From JBEKVE01 sp049514335 (lineage in GTDB: Bacteria; Actinomycetota; Acidimicrobiia; Acidimicrobiales; UBA8190): a stretch of 37,165 nucleotides of DNA. Positions within the stretch are counted from its first letter, which is position 1; the number at the start of each line of letters is the position of its first letter. Position numbers and translations under genes: made by a program. The notes beneath the pieces are model-generated. The model saw only the letters and a list, made by a program, of their open reading frames with translations. It was not told where the DNA came from and searched no databases. Location: contig JBEKVE010000006.1 in the NCBI GenBank assembly GCA_049514335.1, positions 1-37,165 of the forward strand, given 5' to 3'. This document shows, one piece after another, positions 7,818-15,769 of this stretch.

Positions 7818-8789
7818 GTGCGCGTGGTTGTGTGCCAGGAGCTCGGTCCCCTCGAAAACGTGGTGGTCCAGGAGCGTCCGACTCCCGTCCCGGGGCCGGG
7901 ACAGGTGGTGGTGGACATGCGCGCTGCCGGGGTGAACTACGTCGACGGTCTCATCTGCCAGGGCCGGTACCAGATGAAGCCCAACGCACCCTACGTACCG
8001 GGAGGCGAGCTGGCCGGTGTGGTGCGCGCCGTGGGGGAGGGGGCGCACCGGGTGCAGGTGGGAGACCGGGTCATGGCCATGATCGGCTTCGGTGCCTTCG
8101 CCGAGCAGGTCGTGGTCAACGAGGCCGCGCTCGACTCGGTCCCCGGGCCTCTCGGGTTCGGACAGGCGGCCGCGTTCATCCAGAGCTACAGCACGGCCTG
8201 GTTCACACTGACAAGGCGGGTGACGGTGAGCGAGGGCGAGTGGGTGCTCGTCCTCGGCGCGGGCGGGGGCATCGGGCTGGCGGCGGTGGACGTGGCGGTG
8301 GCGCTCGGCTGCCGTGTGGTGGCGGCGGCCTCGAGCGAGGAGAAGCTCGACGCCGCCCGGCGCATGGGGGCACACGCCACCGTCGCCTACGAGCACGAGG
8401 ACTTGAAGACCCGGGTGCGGGAGATCACCGGTGGCGGGGTCAACGTGGTCGTCGATCCCGTGGGCGGGCACCACAGCGAGCCCGCCCTGCGAGCCACCGT
8501 CACCTTCGGCCGCTTCTGTGTGATCGGCTTCGCATCGGGCCCGATCGCGTCGGTGCCGCTCAACCACGTCCTGCTCAACAACCGGACCGTCGTGGGCGTC
8601 GACTGGGGCGCCTGGGCCATGACCGATCCGGCCGGGAACCGGGCCATGCTCGACGAGCTCGTCGAGATGGTGGGCGTCGGGCGCCTGCACCCCGTGGCAC
8701 CGCTCGAGCGCCCGCTGGCGGAGGCCGGTCCGGTGATGGCGTCGTTGCTCGACCGGTCGGTGACCGGCAAGGTGGTCCTCGTTCCCTGA
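7818..8789 (+). CDS. NADPH:quinone oxidoreductase-like medium-chain dehydrogenase
   Basis: This 323-residue protein starts at GTG. It has an N-terminal GroES-like domain (about 1-120, including AAGVNYVDGLICQGRYQ and the VPGGELAGVV turn) and a Rossmann domain with GAGGGIGLAAV at 147-157. The Cys/His zinc ligands of alcohol dehydrogenases are absent, which places it in the zinc-free quinone oxidoreductase/crotonase-reductase branch. These enzymes reduce quinones or alpha,beta-unsaturated carbonyls with NADPH. It is divergent from the TetR-dehalogenase-sulfatase operon and may share its regulator, perhaps handling an enone or quinone from the same substrate; that link is inference. It converges with the NTF2-fold gene, with only 9 nt between stop codons. 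Confidence 0.85.
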   Translation: MRVVVCQELGPLENVVVQERPTPVPGPGQVVVDMRAAGVNYVDGLICQGRYQMKPNAPYVPGGELAGVVRAVGEGAHRVQVGDRVMAMIGFGAFAEQVVVNEAALDSVPGPLGFGQAAAFIQSYSTAWFTLTRRVTVSEGEWVLVLGAGGGIGLAAVDVAVALGCRVVAAASSEEKLDAARRMGAHATVAYEHEDLKTRVREITGGGVNVVVDPVGGHHSEPALRATVTFGRFCVIGFASGPIASVPLNHVLLNNRTVVGVDWGAWAMTDPAGNRAMLDELVEMVGVGRLHPVAPLERPLAEAGPVMASLLDRSVTGKVVLVP

Positions 8790-8806
8790 GGCCGAGGGTC
8801 AGGGAA
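8782..8806. terminator. Bidirectional terminator hairpin holding both stop codons
   Basis: TTCCCTGA (8782-8789) and TCAGGGAA (8799-8806) form a perfect 8-bp stem with a 9-nt loop. The TGA stop of the plus-strand oxidoreductase ends the left arm and the TGA of the minus-strand NTF2-fold gene ends the right arm. The symmetry makes it usable in both directions, although a T-tract is lacking. Confidence 0.55.
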
Positions 8807-9275
8807 GAGGGAAGGTCGTCCTCGTCCCGCCGGCCTGCACCGAGAGGACCTGACCGGTGGAGTAGCGCCGGTGCTCCTCGAAGATCCTCTCGTAGCCTGT
8901 GTGGGCGATGCGCCAGCCCGCGTCCCCCTTCACGTAGTGGTCCTCGTAGAGCGCGCTGCCGTGCAGCTCGAAGTCATGGGCGGGCACGATCACCCGGTCC
9001 TCGAGGTACCACCGTCCGATGGCGGTGGCGTCGCCGGTCAGGGTGATCTCGGGGTGGTGCCCGTTGTGCATGGTGACGATGCCGGGGTCGCCGAGCGACT
9101 CCTCGAGAAATGCCACCACGGCGGCGCGGCCCGTCTGGCGCAGCTCACCGGACTGGTAGGAGGTGGTTGCGTCTTCGGTGAGCAGCTCGCCCAGCTCGGA
9201 GAAGCGCTTCGTATCGAGCAGCCGGAAGTAGGCGTACTTGAGCCGGCACACGGCTTCTATGTCGTCGAGCTCCAC
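8799..9275 (-). CDS. SnoaL/NTF2-fold protein
   Basis: This 158-residue protein starts at a GTG in VELDDIEAVCRLKYAYFRLLD. It shows the SnoaL_4-like pattern: an opening amphipathic helix with the 'Y-x-x-x-L-D' element, 'ELLTEDATTSYQSGE', a His-rich strand 'TMHNGHHPEITL', 'AIGRWYLEDRVIV', and a closing 'SALYEDHYVKGDAGWRIAHTGYERIF'. The cone-shaped fold serves as a small hydrolase, isomerase, cyclase or dehydratase for hydrophobic substrates, or as a binding domain. Actinobacterial genomes carry many members near steroid, aromatic and lipid catabolic genes. No specific reaction can be assigned. Longer upstream frames exist but do not align with the family. Confidence 0.75.
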   Translation of the reverse strand: MELDDIEAVCRLKYAYFRLLDTKRFSELGELLTEDATTSYQSGELRQTGRAAVVAFLEESLGDPGIVTMHNGHHPEITLTGDATAIGRWYLEDRVIVPAHDFELHGSALYEDHYVKGDAGWRIAHTGYERIFEEHRRYSTGQVLSVQAGGTRTTFPLP

Positions 9276-9421
9276 GTGCGCTCCTCGTGGGCGAGCGCGC
9301 CCCGAGGGCGCGGGCCGGCCTTCCCGGCGGGCGCTCAGTGTACCGGCGCCATACGTCGCGCTCCGAGCCGACCGTGCGACACATGCACTGGCCCGGACCT
9401 CCCAACGCCTACGCTTGGGAC

Positions 9422-9925
9422 ATGGTGAAGTCCGCCACTGCCGGCGGCATGGTCTCGGCGGTAGCGATCGCCGTGGGCGTGGTGCTGGGCGCGGTGGTGG
9501 TGGGTGGACCGGCCAGCCGACCGCTGCACCGTTCCGTGACCCCTTCGACCGCTCATCGGGCCCGGGCGCCGTCCACCGCCGCAGCCGGATCGGGCGCGTT
9601 GGCGCCTCCGGCACCCGACCTGTCCCAGTTGCTCACGCCGTCGAGCACCAGCACCGTGCCCACGCCCGCCGCCACGGTCCCCACCGTGACGTCCGCCCAG
9701 CACGCCGTGACCACGACGCCGGTGCCGACCACGACGCGTCCCGTGCCGGCCGTCGGGGCCCCGGCCGGCTCCTCCTTCGGGGGCTCGAGTCCCACCACGA
9801 CCAGTTCCACCGTCACGACGACAACGGCACCCTCTGTCACCGCCCCGGGCGGGTCGGTGCCCTCGTCGACCACCACGACCACGGTTTCGGTATCAAGCGG
9901 CACCACGACCACCGTGGCGCCCTGA
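9422..9925 (+). CDS. Exported or membrane-anchored Thr/Ser/Pro-rich protein
   Basis: This 167-residue protein starts at an ATG, MVKSATAGG. Residues 8-30 (GGMVSAVAIAVGVVLGAVVVGG) form one hydrophobic segment, either an uncleaved signal anchor or a signal peptide. From about residue 35 the protein is almost entirely Thr, Ser, Pro, Ala and Val with runs such as SSTTTTTTV and no recognisable domain. It is probably a wall-spanning or surface low-complexity protein, possibly O-mannosylated as many actinobacterial Thr-rich exported proteins are; that is inference. A longer in-frame start at 9287 exists, but the extra residues are Arg-rich and unlike a coding N-terminus. Confidence 0.55.
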   Translation: MVKSATAGGMVSAVAIAVGVVLGAVVVGGPASRPLHRSVTPSTAHRARAPSTAAAGSGALAPPAPDLSQLLTPSSTSTVPTPAATVPTVTSAQHAVTTTPVPTTTRPVPAVGAPAGSSFGGSSPTTTSSTVTTTTAPSVTAPGGSVPSSTTTTTVSVSSGTTTTVAP

Positions 9926-9972
9926 GAGGCGTGCCTCGGGCCCGTTCAGGGTGGTGCCGACGTCAGGGCGCC
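9916..9972. terminator. 10-bp inverted repeat spanning a convergent junction
   Basis: GGCGCCCTGA (9916-9925) and TCAGGGCGCC (9963-9972) are exact reverse complements, each ending in the TGA stop of one of the two convergent genes. Inside the 37-nt loop a second TCAGGG (9946-9951) can pair instead with CCCTGA (9920-9925), and GAGGC-gt-GCCTC makes a small inner hairpin. This is a probable bidirectional terminator with alternative folds. Confidence 0.5.
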
Positions 9973-10427
9973 CCCCAGGCATAGGTCTCCTTGTGGATGC
10001 GCAGGTACACGAACGTCTCGGTGTCGCGCACTCCTTCGATGGCCCGGATCTTGTCGTTGAGCAGCTCGAGAAGATGCTCGTCGTCCTCCACCACCACTTC
10101 CACCAGCACGTCGAGCGATCCGGCGGTGAGCACGACGTAGACGACCTCTTCCATGGCGGCCACGGTGTCGGCCACGAGCCTGGTGTCGCCCTCGACGGTG
10201 AGCCCGATCATGGCCTGGCGTCCGAAGCCCACCATCTTCGGATCGGTCACTCCCACGATCTGCACGACACCCGAGTCGATGAGGCGCTGCACACGCTGCC
10301 GGACGGCGGCCTCCGACAGACCGACGGCCGGTGCCATCTGGGTGTATGGACGCCGGCCGTCCTGCTGGAGCTGCTCGATGATCCGCTTGTCCAGGTCGTC
10401 GAGAACGATCTTCGTGTCCGGTCTCAT
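9963..10427 (-). CDS. Lrp/AsnC-family transcriptional regulator
   Basis: This 154-residue protein starts at the ATG of MRPDTKIVLDDLDKRIIEQL. An AsnC-type winged helix-turn-helix covers about 8-55 (LDDLDKRIIEQLQQDGRRPYTQMAPAVGLSEAAVRQRVQRLIDSGV), and an RAM/ligand domain covers about 70-148, with 'VYVVLTAGSLDVLVEVVVEDDEHLLELL' and the closing 'IEGVRDTETFVYLRIHKETYAWG'. Family members form octamers that respond to amino acids. It is divergent, across 86 nt, from the FAD amine oxidase, and adjoins the whole amine/GABA catabolic block, so it is the best candidate for local control. PutR/GabR-like roles are known for relatives, but the effector here cannot be read from sequence. Confidence 0.88.
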   Translation of the reverse strand: MRPDTKIVLDDLDKRIIEQLQQDGRRPYTQMAPAVGLSEAAVRQRVQRLIDSGVVQIVGVTDPKMVGFGRQAMIGLTVEGDTRLVADTVAAMEEVVYVVLTAGSLDVLVEVVVEDDEHLLELLNDKIRAIEGVRDTETFVYLRIHKETYAWGAP

Positions 10428-10513
10428 GCCCCTCCACCCCTCGCCGCATGCGGACCACACCGAGCTGGCAGTCGGCGCTTGTCGACCCATCCCGGCGGTG
10501 CCAACCTGGAACG

Positions 10514-11809
10514 ATGTCCCGCGTCGCGCCCCTGACGTCGGGGTACCGGTCCACGCCCTACTGGTGGGACGGCGTCGATCTCCCTCACCCGGCGAGCGAC
10601 GCCCTGCCGTCCGACGCCGACGTGGCCGTCGTGGGCGGGGGCTATACCGGGCTGGCGGTCGCTCTGGAGGTGGCGCGGGCCGGGCGCAGCGCCGTGGTCC
10701 TCGACCGCGACGACGTCGCCGCCGGGGCGAGCAGCCGCAACGGTGGGATGGTGCATCCGGGCGCCAAGCGCGCCGTGTCGGACATCCTGGCGCTGCCCGG
10801 AGGACGGCGGATCTGGGACGACTCGGTGGCAGCCGTCGAGGGCCTGGCGTCGCTGTGCGCGGAACTCGGCATCGACTGCGACTGGTCCAGGAGCGGGCAC
10901 ATCGAGCTCGCCCACCACCCTCGCGCCGCCGCCGACCTGCGCGTCGAGGCGGAGGCCTATGGCGCCGTCGGCGAACAGGCCCGCTTCATCGCGGCCGGTG
11001 ACCTCGGTGGTGACATCGGCTCGACCCGCTTCTTCGGCGGTCTCGTGGTGGAGCGCAGCGCCGGTCTGCACCCGGCCAAGCTCGCCGCCGGCCTGGCTCG
11101 TGGGACTGGCGCGGCCGGGGCCGTGCTGCACGCCAACACCGCCGTGCTGGCCGTGCACCGCGCCGGGGGTGGCTTCACGGTCGAGACGTCGAGGGGAGTG
11201 CTGCGCAGCGGCGAGGTCGTCGTTGCCACCAACGGAACCACCGACCACCGGCTCGTGCCGTGGCTCGGGCGCAGGATCCTCGGGATCGGGAGCTTCATCC
11301 TCGCCACCGAGCCGCTCGATCCGGACGTGGCGTCGGAGCTGAGCCCTCGCGGCCGGATGTTCTTCGACTCCCGCAATCTGCTGCACTACTGGCGCCTGTC
11401 CCCCGACGGGCGTCGACTGCTGTTCGGCGGTCGGACCTCGCTCGCGCCCACCACCGTGGAACAGGCTCGTGACCGTCTGTACGCGGCCATGGTGGAGACC
11501 CACCCCCAGGTGCGCGGGGTCCGTGTCGAGCGGGCCTGGGGCGCCAACGTGGGGCTCACCGCCGACCGGCTCCCCCACGCCGGGCGGCACCGACCCTCCG
11601 GTGTCGTATACGCCATGGGGTACTGCGGTAGCGGTGTGGCCCAGTCGGTGCACCTCGGTCGCGCCGTCGGGCGGTGGTTGGCAGCTGATGGCGAACCTCC
11701 CGTGCCCGACGGTCGGACGTGGCCGTGCCTGGCGTGGCCGGCCCGGGTACCGGTGCTGCTCGCCGCTGGAGGGCGCTGGTACAAGGCGCGCGACGCCCTG
11801 GGCCGTTGA
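10514..11809 (+). CDS. FAD-dependent amine/amino-acid oxidoreductase (DAO family, PuuB-like)
   Basis: This 431-residue protein has an FAD-binding GxGxxG site as VVGGGYTGLAVA at about 36-47, then 'VVLDRDDVAAGASSRNGGMVHPG', which matches the DAO/DadA family's substrate-side loop. Near the C-terminus, 'AMGYCGSGVAQSVHLGRAVGRWL' is the second FAD contact. The N-terminal GYRSTPYWWDG is typical of the gamma-glutamylputrescine oxidase-like branch. It probably oxidises a primary or secondary amine to an aldehyde/imine and passes electrons to oxygen or the respiratory chain. The neighbours (Lrp, APC permeases, aminobutyraldehyde dehydrogenase, GABA transaminase) support polyamine or amino-acid degradation. 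The exact substrate is inferred only, since no glutamylputrescine synthetase (PuuA) is seen in the window. Confidence 0.8.
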   Translation: MSRVAPLTSGYRSTPYWWDGVDLPHPASDALPSDADVAVVGGGYTGLAVALEVARAGRSAVVLDRDDVAAGASSRNGGMVHPGAKRAVSDILALPGGRRIWDDSVAAVEGLASLCAELGIDCDWSRSGHIELAHHPRAAADLRVEAEAYGAVGEQARFIAAGDLGGDIGSTRFFGGLVVERSAGLHPAKLAAGLARGTGAAGAVLHANTAVLAVHRAGGGFTVETSRGVLRSGEVVVATNGTTDHRLVPWLGRRILGIGSFILATEPLDPDVASELSPRGRMFFDSRNLLHYWRLSPDGRRLLFGGRTSLAPTTVEQARDRLYAAMVETHPQVRGVRVERAWGANVGLTADRLPHAGRHRPSGVVYAMGYCGSGVAQSVHLGRAVGRWLAADGEPPVPDGRTWPCLAWPARVPVLLAAGGRWYKARDALGR

Positions 11810-11817
11810 GCAGGTCC

Positions 11818-11842
11818 CGGGGTGGTGCCCGGTCTCACCCCG
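11818..11842. terminator. Possible terminator hairpin between convergent genes
   Basis: CGGGGTG (11818-11824) and CACCCCG (11836-11842) are perfect 7-bp arms around an 11-nt loop. The structure lies between the FAD oxidoreductase and the convergent aminotransferase, whose stop codon (11835-11837) overlaps the right arm. There is no T-tract, so this is a tentative call. Confidence 0.35.
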
Positions 11843-13217
11843 ACACGGCGGCACAGAAGTCGCTGAAGACGTCGACGAAGCGGTCGATATGGGCATCGTC
11901 GTGCTGCACCGACAGCGTCCACTGCTCCTCGTTGCCCGGCGTCATGAAGATGCCGCGGTTGACGAGCCACGCCCACGACGCATCGAACAAGTCGGCGTCG
12001 GTCTCGAGGAAGCTGCGGTAGTCGACCAGCGGCTCGCGCCGGTACGACACGCAGCCCTTGCATCCCAGGTCGATGACGTGGGCGGGGATGTCGTAGGCGG
12101 CGATGGCCTTGGCGCACCCGTCGGCCAGGCGTCCGCCGATGTGGGCGAAGTGCTCGTAGGCCTCGGGCGTGAGCACCTCGGTCAGGGCCGCCAGTCCTGC
12201 CGCCGCCACGAGCGGGTTGCCGTTGAAGGTCCCCTGCTGGGCCACGCCGTGGGCGATCTCGTCCATGATGTCGGCCCGGCCCCCGAACGCCCCGCCAGGG
12301 ACGCCACCGGTGATCGACTTGGCGAAGCAGGCCAGGTCGGGTTGCACGCCGAAGCGCTCCGTGGCGCCACCGGCGGCGATGGTTCCTCCGCACTTCACTT
12401 CGTCGAACACGAGGAGCACACCGTGTCGGGTGCACAGCTGGCGTAGGCCCTCGAGGTACCCGGGCTGTGGCAGCACGATGCCGATGTTCATCATCACCGG
12501 CTCGAGGATGAAGCAGGCGATGTCGTCACGCGCCGCGAAGAGCCGCTCCACCGCGCCCAGGTCGTTGTAGGGGACGGCCAGGGTCCACGCCCCCATGCCG
12601 ATCGGGATCCCCCTGGACGCAGGCGGTTGGTCCCCGGTGGCGTCAGTGGCCTCGATGAGGCTGAGGCTCGGTGCCACGGAGAACATCACGGCGTCGTGGT
12701 GGCCGTGGTACGAGCCCTCGATCTTGCAGATCACGTCGCGCCCCGTCACCCCGCGTGCCAGGCGGATGGCGTCCATGGTGGCTTCGGTGCCGGAGTTGGT
12801 GAAGCGGACCCGCTCCAGGTTGAAGCGGCGGCACAGCTCCTCGGCCAGCGCCACGGTGGGCTCGGTGGTGACGGCGAAGTGCGTGCCCAAGCGCGCCACG
12901 CGGTCGATGGCGGCGACCACGGCCGGATGGGCGTGGCCCACGGCGGTGGACCCGAAGCCGTTGTGGAAATCGATGTAGGCGTGGCCGTCCACGTCCCACA
13001 CCTCCGCACCGGCACCGCGCGCCAGGTAGATCGGGTAGGGGTCGGCGGCCTGGAACGACGAGGCGACCCCCATGGGCATACTCCGGCTGGCCCGCTCGAA
13101 CAGGGCGCGCGACGCCGGCGTGGCCTGACCCAGCGCGGCCAATTCGGTGGCGAAGATCTCCTTCGCCCGTGCCCGGAGGCGCTCGCCGCCGTCGGCGTCG
13201 TGGTCGGTCGTGGTCAC
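11835..13217 (-). CDS. Class III aminotransferase, glutamate-1-semialdehyde-aminomutase-like
   Basis: This 460-residue PLP enzyme starts at GTG with an AAGGAA ribosome site 7 nt upstream. Visible elements are VWDVDGHAYIDFHNGFG (76-89), the phosphate-binding NSGTEATMDAIRLARG (141-156), EGSYHGHHDA (167-176), FDEV with Asp272 to the pyridine nitrogen, and the PLP lysine Lys300 in CFAKSITGGVPGG. The pattern is nearest to the HemL (GSAM) branch, but the gene is in an amine-catabolism setting with no haem genes, and HemL's usual GKIIGGG lysine motif is changed to AKSITGG. It is more likely an omega-transaminase acting on an amine or amino acid in this pathway. It is divergent from the APC permease. 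Residues 1-30 are probably an unstructured lead-in. Confidence 0.82.
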   Translation of the reverse strand: MTTTDHDADGGERLRARAKEIFATELAALGQATPASRALFERASRSMPMGVASSFQAADPYPIYLARGAGAEVWDVDGHAYIDFHNGFGSTAVGHAHPAVVAAIDRVARLGTHFAVTTEPTVALAEELCRRFNLERVRFTNSGTEATMDAIRLARGVTGRDVICKIEGSYHGHHDAVMFSVAPSLSLIEATDATGDQPPASRGIPIGMGAWTLAVPYNDLGAVERLFAARDDIACFILEPVMMNIGIVLPQPGYLEGLRQLCTRHGVLLVFDEVKCGGTIAAGGATERFGVQPDLACFAKSITGGVPGGAFGGRADIMDEIAHGVAQQGTFNGNPLVAAAGLAALTEVLTPEAYEHFAHIGGRLADGCAKAIAAYDIPAHVIDLGCKGCVSYRREPLVDYRSFLETDADLFDASWAWLVNRGIFMTPGNEEQWTLSVQHDDAHIDRFVDVFSDFCAAVSG

Positions 13218-13336
13218 TGCCCGTTCCTTCCCCAGGGAGGTCGCTCCGTGAGCCCCCGGCCCGCACCGCATCCGAGAGGAGTTGCGGTGCCGGTGCCTGC
13301 AATGGAATCTGTCACTTGCTCCCCCATTATGCAACG

Positions 13337-13372
13337 AAATCGCTTGTCATGGGCCGTCTGGTCTGCGAATAT
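13337..13372 (+). promoter_or_regulatory. Predicted promoter of the first APC permease
   Basis: TTGTCA (13344-13349), a 17-nt spacer and GAATAT (13367-13372) predict a start about 41 nt before the permease GTG. It follows an unusually AT-rich patch, and the 14-mer AAATCGCTTGTCAT (13337-13350) recurs with two changes upstream of the hybrid kinase at 24777. The rest of the 202-nt divergent gap shows nothing else I can support. Confidence 0.45.
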
Positions 13373-13419
13373 GCCCGTGTTCTGCGCACTGGCAGGCGGG
13401 CTGACGGGGGAGGAGTCGC

Positions 13420-15027
13420 GTGACCACGGTTGCACCGGACTCCGGCGAACTGGGCACCCGCCCGACGGGCGAGGAAACCGGGGGCAAAGGCCTCAAGGGC
13501 GGCGCCCTGGGCATGGTCTCGACGCTCGTGATCGGGGTGGCGTCGACGGCACCCGCCTACAGCATCGCTGCATCTCTCGGGTTCGTCACAGCCGCCGTGG
13601 GCCTCTTCATGCCGTCGGTGATGTTGCTCGCCTTCGTCCCGATGCTGTTCATCGCCGCCGCCTACTTCTACCTGAACCGGGCCGACCCCGACTGCGGCAC
13701 CACGTTCACGTGGGTCACGAGAGCCATGGGCCCCAAGACGGGGTGGATGGCCGGATGGGGCATCCTCATGACCGACCTCGTGGTCATGCCCAGCCTGAGC
13801 CAGATCGCCGGCCAGTACACCTTCACGCTGTTCGGCGCCTACGGGCTGGCGGCCAGCACGTTCTGGGTGACGTTCATCGGCGTGATCTGGATCATCGTCA
13901 TGACGGCGATCTGCTACATCGGTATCGAGTTGTCGGCCCGGACCCAGGTGGCGTTGCTCGGCGCCGAGCTCCTGATCCTGCTGTTGTTCTCCGTGGTCGC
14001 CCTGGTGAAGGTGTACACCGAGCACATCGCCCACAGCATTCGCCCCTCGATCCAGTGGTTGAACCCGCTGCACATCTCGTCGGTGGGCGCCCTGTCGGCG
14101 GGGATGCTCGTTGCGGTCTTCCTGTACTGGGGATGGGACACCGCCGTCACCGTGAACGAGGAGACCAAGGACGCCCGGCGCACGCCGGGGGTCGCCGCGG
14201 TCCTCTCCACCCTCGTGCTGGTCGCCACGTTCATCATCGTGGCCACGGCTGCCCAGGCGTTCCACGGTCCGAGCTTCCTGACCAACAACTCCAACGACAT
14301 CCTGGCCGCAATGGGCAAAGCGGTCCTCGGTTCACCGTTGGACAAGCTGCTGGCCATAGCCGTCCTCACCTCGGCATCGGCATCGACCCAGACGACCATC
14401 CTGCCGGCGGCCCGGTCCTCGTTGTCGATGGCGGTGCACAGGGCCGTCCCCCGGCGGTTTGCCGACATCCACCCCAGGTACCTCTCACCGGGCTTCTCGA
14501 CGCTCATGTTCGGCGCCATCGCCATCGTGTGGTACGTGGTGCTCACCACCGTCAGCCCCAACGATGTGCTCGGGAACTCGATCTCCGCCCTCGGGTTCGG
14601 CATCTCGTTCTATTACGGGATCACCGGGTTCGCCTGCATCGTCTACTACCGGCGTCACATCCTCAAGAGCTTCAAGAACTTCATCTTCATCGGCGTCGCC
14701 CCGCTCTTGGGTGGGATCATCCTGGCGGGAATCTTCTTCGTCTCGATCTTCTACTACTCGAACCCCGAGAACTCCTACATCACAGGACAGGAATGGTTGC
14801 CGTTCATCCACTTCAGCTTCCACATCTTCCATTGGCACCTCTACGTGAAGAAGGGGCTCGGCCCGCCACTGGTCCTGGGCGTCGGGTTGCTGCTCCTCGG
14901 ACTGCCGCTGATGCTCTTCTGGCGGGTCCGTCACCCCGAGTTCTTCCAGCGCAGCCGTGAGACGGCTGAGTCCGTGGACGCCGTTGCCCCGCCGCTCACC
15001 CCCGGCGTGATCCCGGTGACCGACTGA
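13420..15027 (+). CDS. APC-family amino acid/polyamine permease
   Basis: This 535-residue integral membrane protein starts at GTG and has about 12 hydrophobic segments from residue 30 to 515. The APC signature is in TM1 (LVIGVASTAPAYSIAASLG) with the unwound-helix glycines and serines that bind the substrate's amino group, followed by 'LNRADPDCGTTFTWVTRAMGPKTGWMAGW' in TM2-3 and 'LYWGWDTAVTVNEETKD' in TM6. Such proteins import amino acids or polyamines with protons. It is a clear paralogue of the permease at 21592. It is divergent from the aminotransferase, and its stop overlaps the UspA start by one base, so the two are cotranslated. The substrate is probably an amine or amino acid degraded by the neighbouring enzymes; this is inference. 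Confidence 0.88.
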   Translation: MTTVAPDSGELGTRPTGEETGGKGLKGGALGMVSTLVIGVASTAPAYSIAASLGFVTAAVGLFMPSVMLLAFVPMLFIAAAYFYLNRADPDCGTTFTWVTRAMGPKTGWMAGWGILMTDLVVMPSLSQIAGQYTFTLFGAYGLAASTFWVTFIGVIWIIVMTAICYIGIELSARTQVALLGAELLILLLFSVVALVKVYTEHIAHSIRPSIQWLNPLHISSVGALSAGMLVAVFLYWGWDTAVTVNEETKDARRTPGVAAVLSTLVLVATFIIVATAAQAFHGPSFLTNNSNDILAAMGKAVLGSPLDKLLAIAVLTSASASTQTTILPAARSSLSMAVHRAVPRRFADIHPRYLSPGFSTLMFGAIAIVWYVVLTTVSPNDVLGNSISALGFGISFYYGITGFACIVYYRRHILKSFKNFIFIGVAPLLGGIILAGIFFVSIFYYSNPENSYITGQEWLPFIHFSFHIFHWHLYVKKGLGPPLVLGVGLLLLGLPLMLFWRVRHPEFFQRSRETAESVDAVAPPLTPGVIPVTD

Positions 15028-15455
15028 TGGCCGGCGACATCATCCTCGGGTACGACGGCTCGGACGGGTCCAAGGCCGCCCTGCGCACGGCCGTGGCCGT
15101 GGCGAAGGCCTTCGACGCCCCGCTCACCATCGTGTTCGGCTACGAGCCCAATCCCATGGGGGGCGAGACGGCCGACTACAAGAAGCAGCTCGAGCGGATC
15201 GGGCAGGGGCACCTGGGCGAGGCCGTGCGCGACGCCACCGCGCTCGACCCGACCGTGCGGGTGGAATCGATCGTGGCGGCGCTGCGGCCGGCGGAGTCGC
15301 TCCTCGAAGCGGCGGTCGAGCGCTCGGCCCGGGTCATCGTGGTGGGAGGGTCGGGGGAACGGCCCATCCTGGGGGCCATCCTGGGCTCGGTGCCCCACAA
15401 GCTCCTCCACCGGTCGTCGGTCCCCGTGCTGGTGGTGCCCACACCTGACGGGTGA
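15027..15455 (+). CDS. Universal stress protein (UspA family)
   Basis: This single-domain 142-residue protein begins 'DIILGYDGSDGSKAALRTAVAVAKAF', the first strand and helix of the Usp fold. Its ATP-binding loop is G-x2-G-x9-G-S in VVGGSGERPILGAILGSV (about 110-127), the pattern of nucleotide-binding Usp proteins, and it ends with the usual SSVPVLVVP strand. Its start is inside the permease stop (TGATG), implying coupling and perhaps regulation of that transporter. Transporter-linked Usp proteins that bind AMP/ATP are known, but a direct interaction here is inference. Confidence 0.88.
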   Translation: MAGDIILGYDGSDGSKAALRTAVAVAKAFDAPLTIVFGYEPNPMGGETADYKKQLERIGQGHLGEAVRDATALDPTVRVESIVAALRPAESLLEAAVERSARVIVVGGSGERPILGAILGSVPHKLLHRSSVPVLVVPTPDG

Positions 15456-15505
15456 CGTGGGGCCGGGCCCCCACTACCATTTGGTGTCGTGGGGATCGGG
15501 GGGGC

Positions 15506-15754
15506 GTGGACGTCGCGCTGATGGTCGGGGTGTTGGCCGAGGTGCTCGTGCTGTCGTGCGCGCTGATCGCGTGGCGGATCCACCGGGCGCGCCACGGGCG
15601 GCTCGAGGACCAGTTCGCCGCCGCTGCCGCCGCCGCCCGCCGCATGGCCATGAACGCCCGGATTGCCGACGCCCGGGTGGCGGAGCTGTCCGAGCTGGCC
15701 GTCGAGAGCGTGCTTCGCGACCTGGGCTTCGACAGCTCCCCCGAGCCCGGATAG
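15506..15754 (+). CDS. Small single-pass membrane protein, unknown
   Basis: This 82-residue protein starts at GTG (VDVALMVG), with a G-rich stretch just upstream. Residues 4-22 (ALMVGVLAEVLVLSCALIA) form one transmembrane helix. After a basic stop-transfer WRIHRARHGR, the rest is an Ala/Arg/Glu-rich helix (about 30-68) that could form a coiled coil. I do not recognise a family. The frame is also open upstream to 15452, overlapping the UspA stop, which would give 100 residues; the hydrophobic start makes the GTG more likely. It could belong to the permease-UspA transcript, 50 nt downstream. Confidence is moderate because of its size and the GC content. Confidence 0.5.
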   Translation: MDVALMVGVLAEVLVLSCALIAWRIHRARHGRLEDQFAAAAAAARRMAMNARIADARVAELSELAVESVLRDLGFDSSPEPG

Positions 15755-15769
15755 GGCACAGGCGGACCC

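Noticed and set aside
11835..13217. Calling the aminotransferase hemL (haem synthesis)
   Set aside because: The fold is GSAM-like, but the lysine motif differs and the neighbours are amine-catabolic, so a haem role is not supported.
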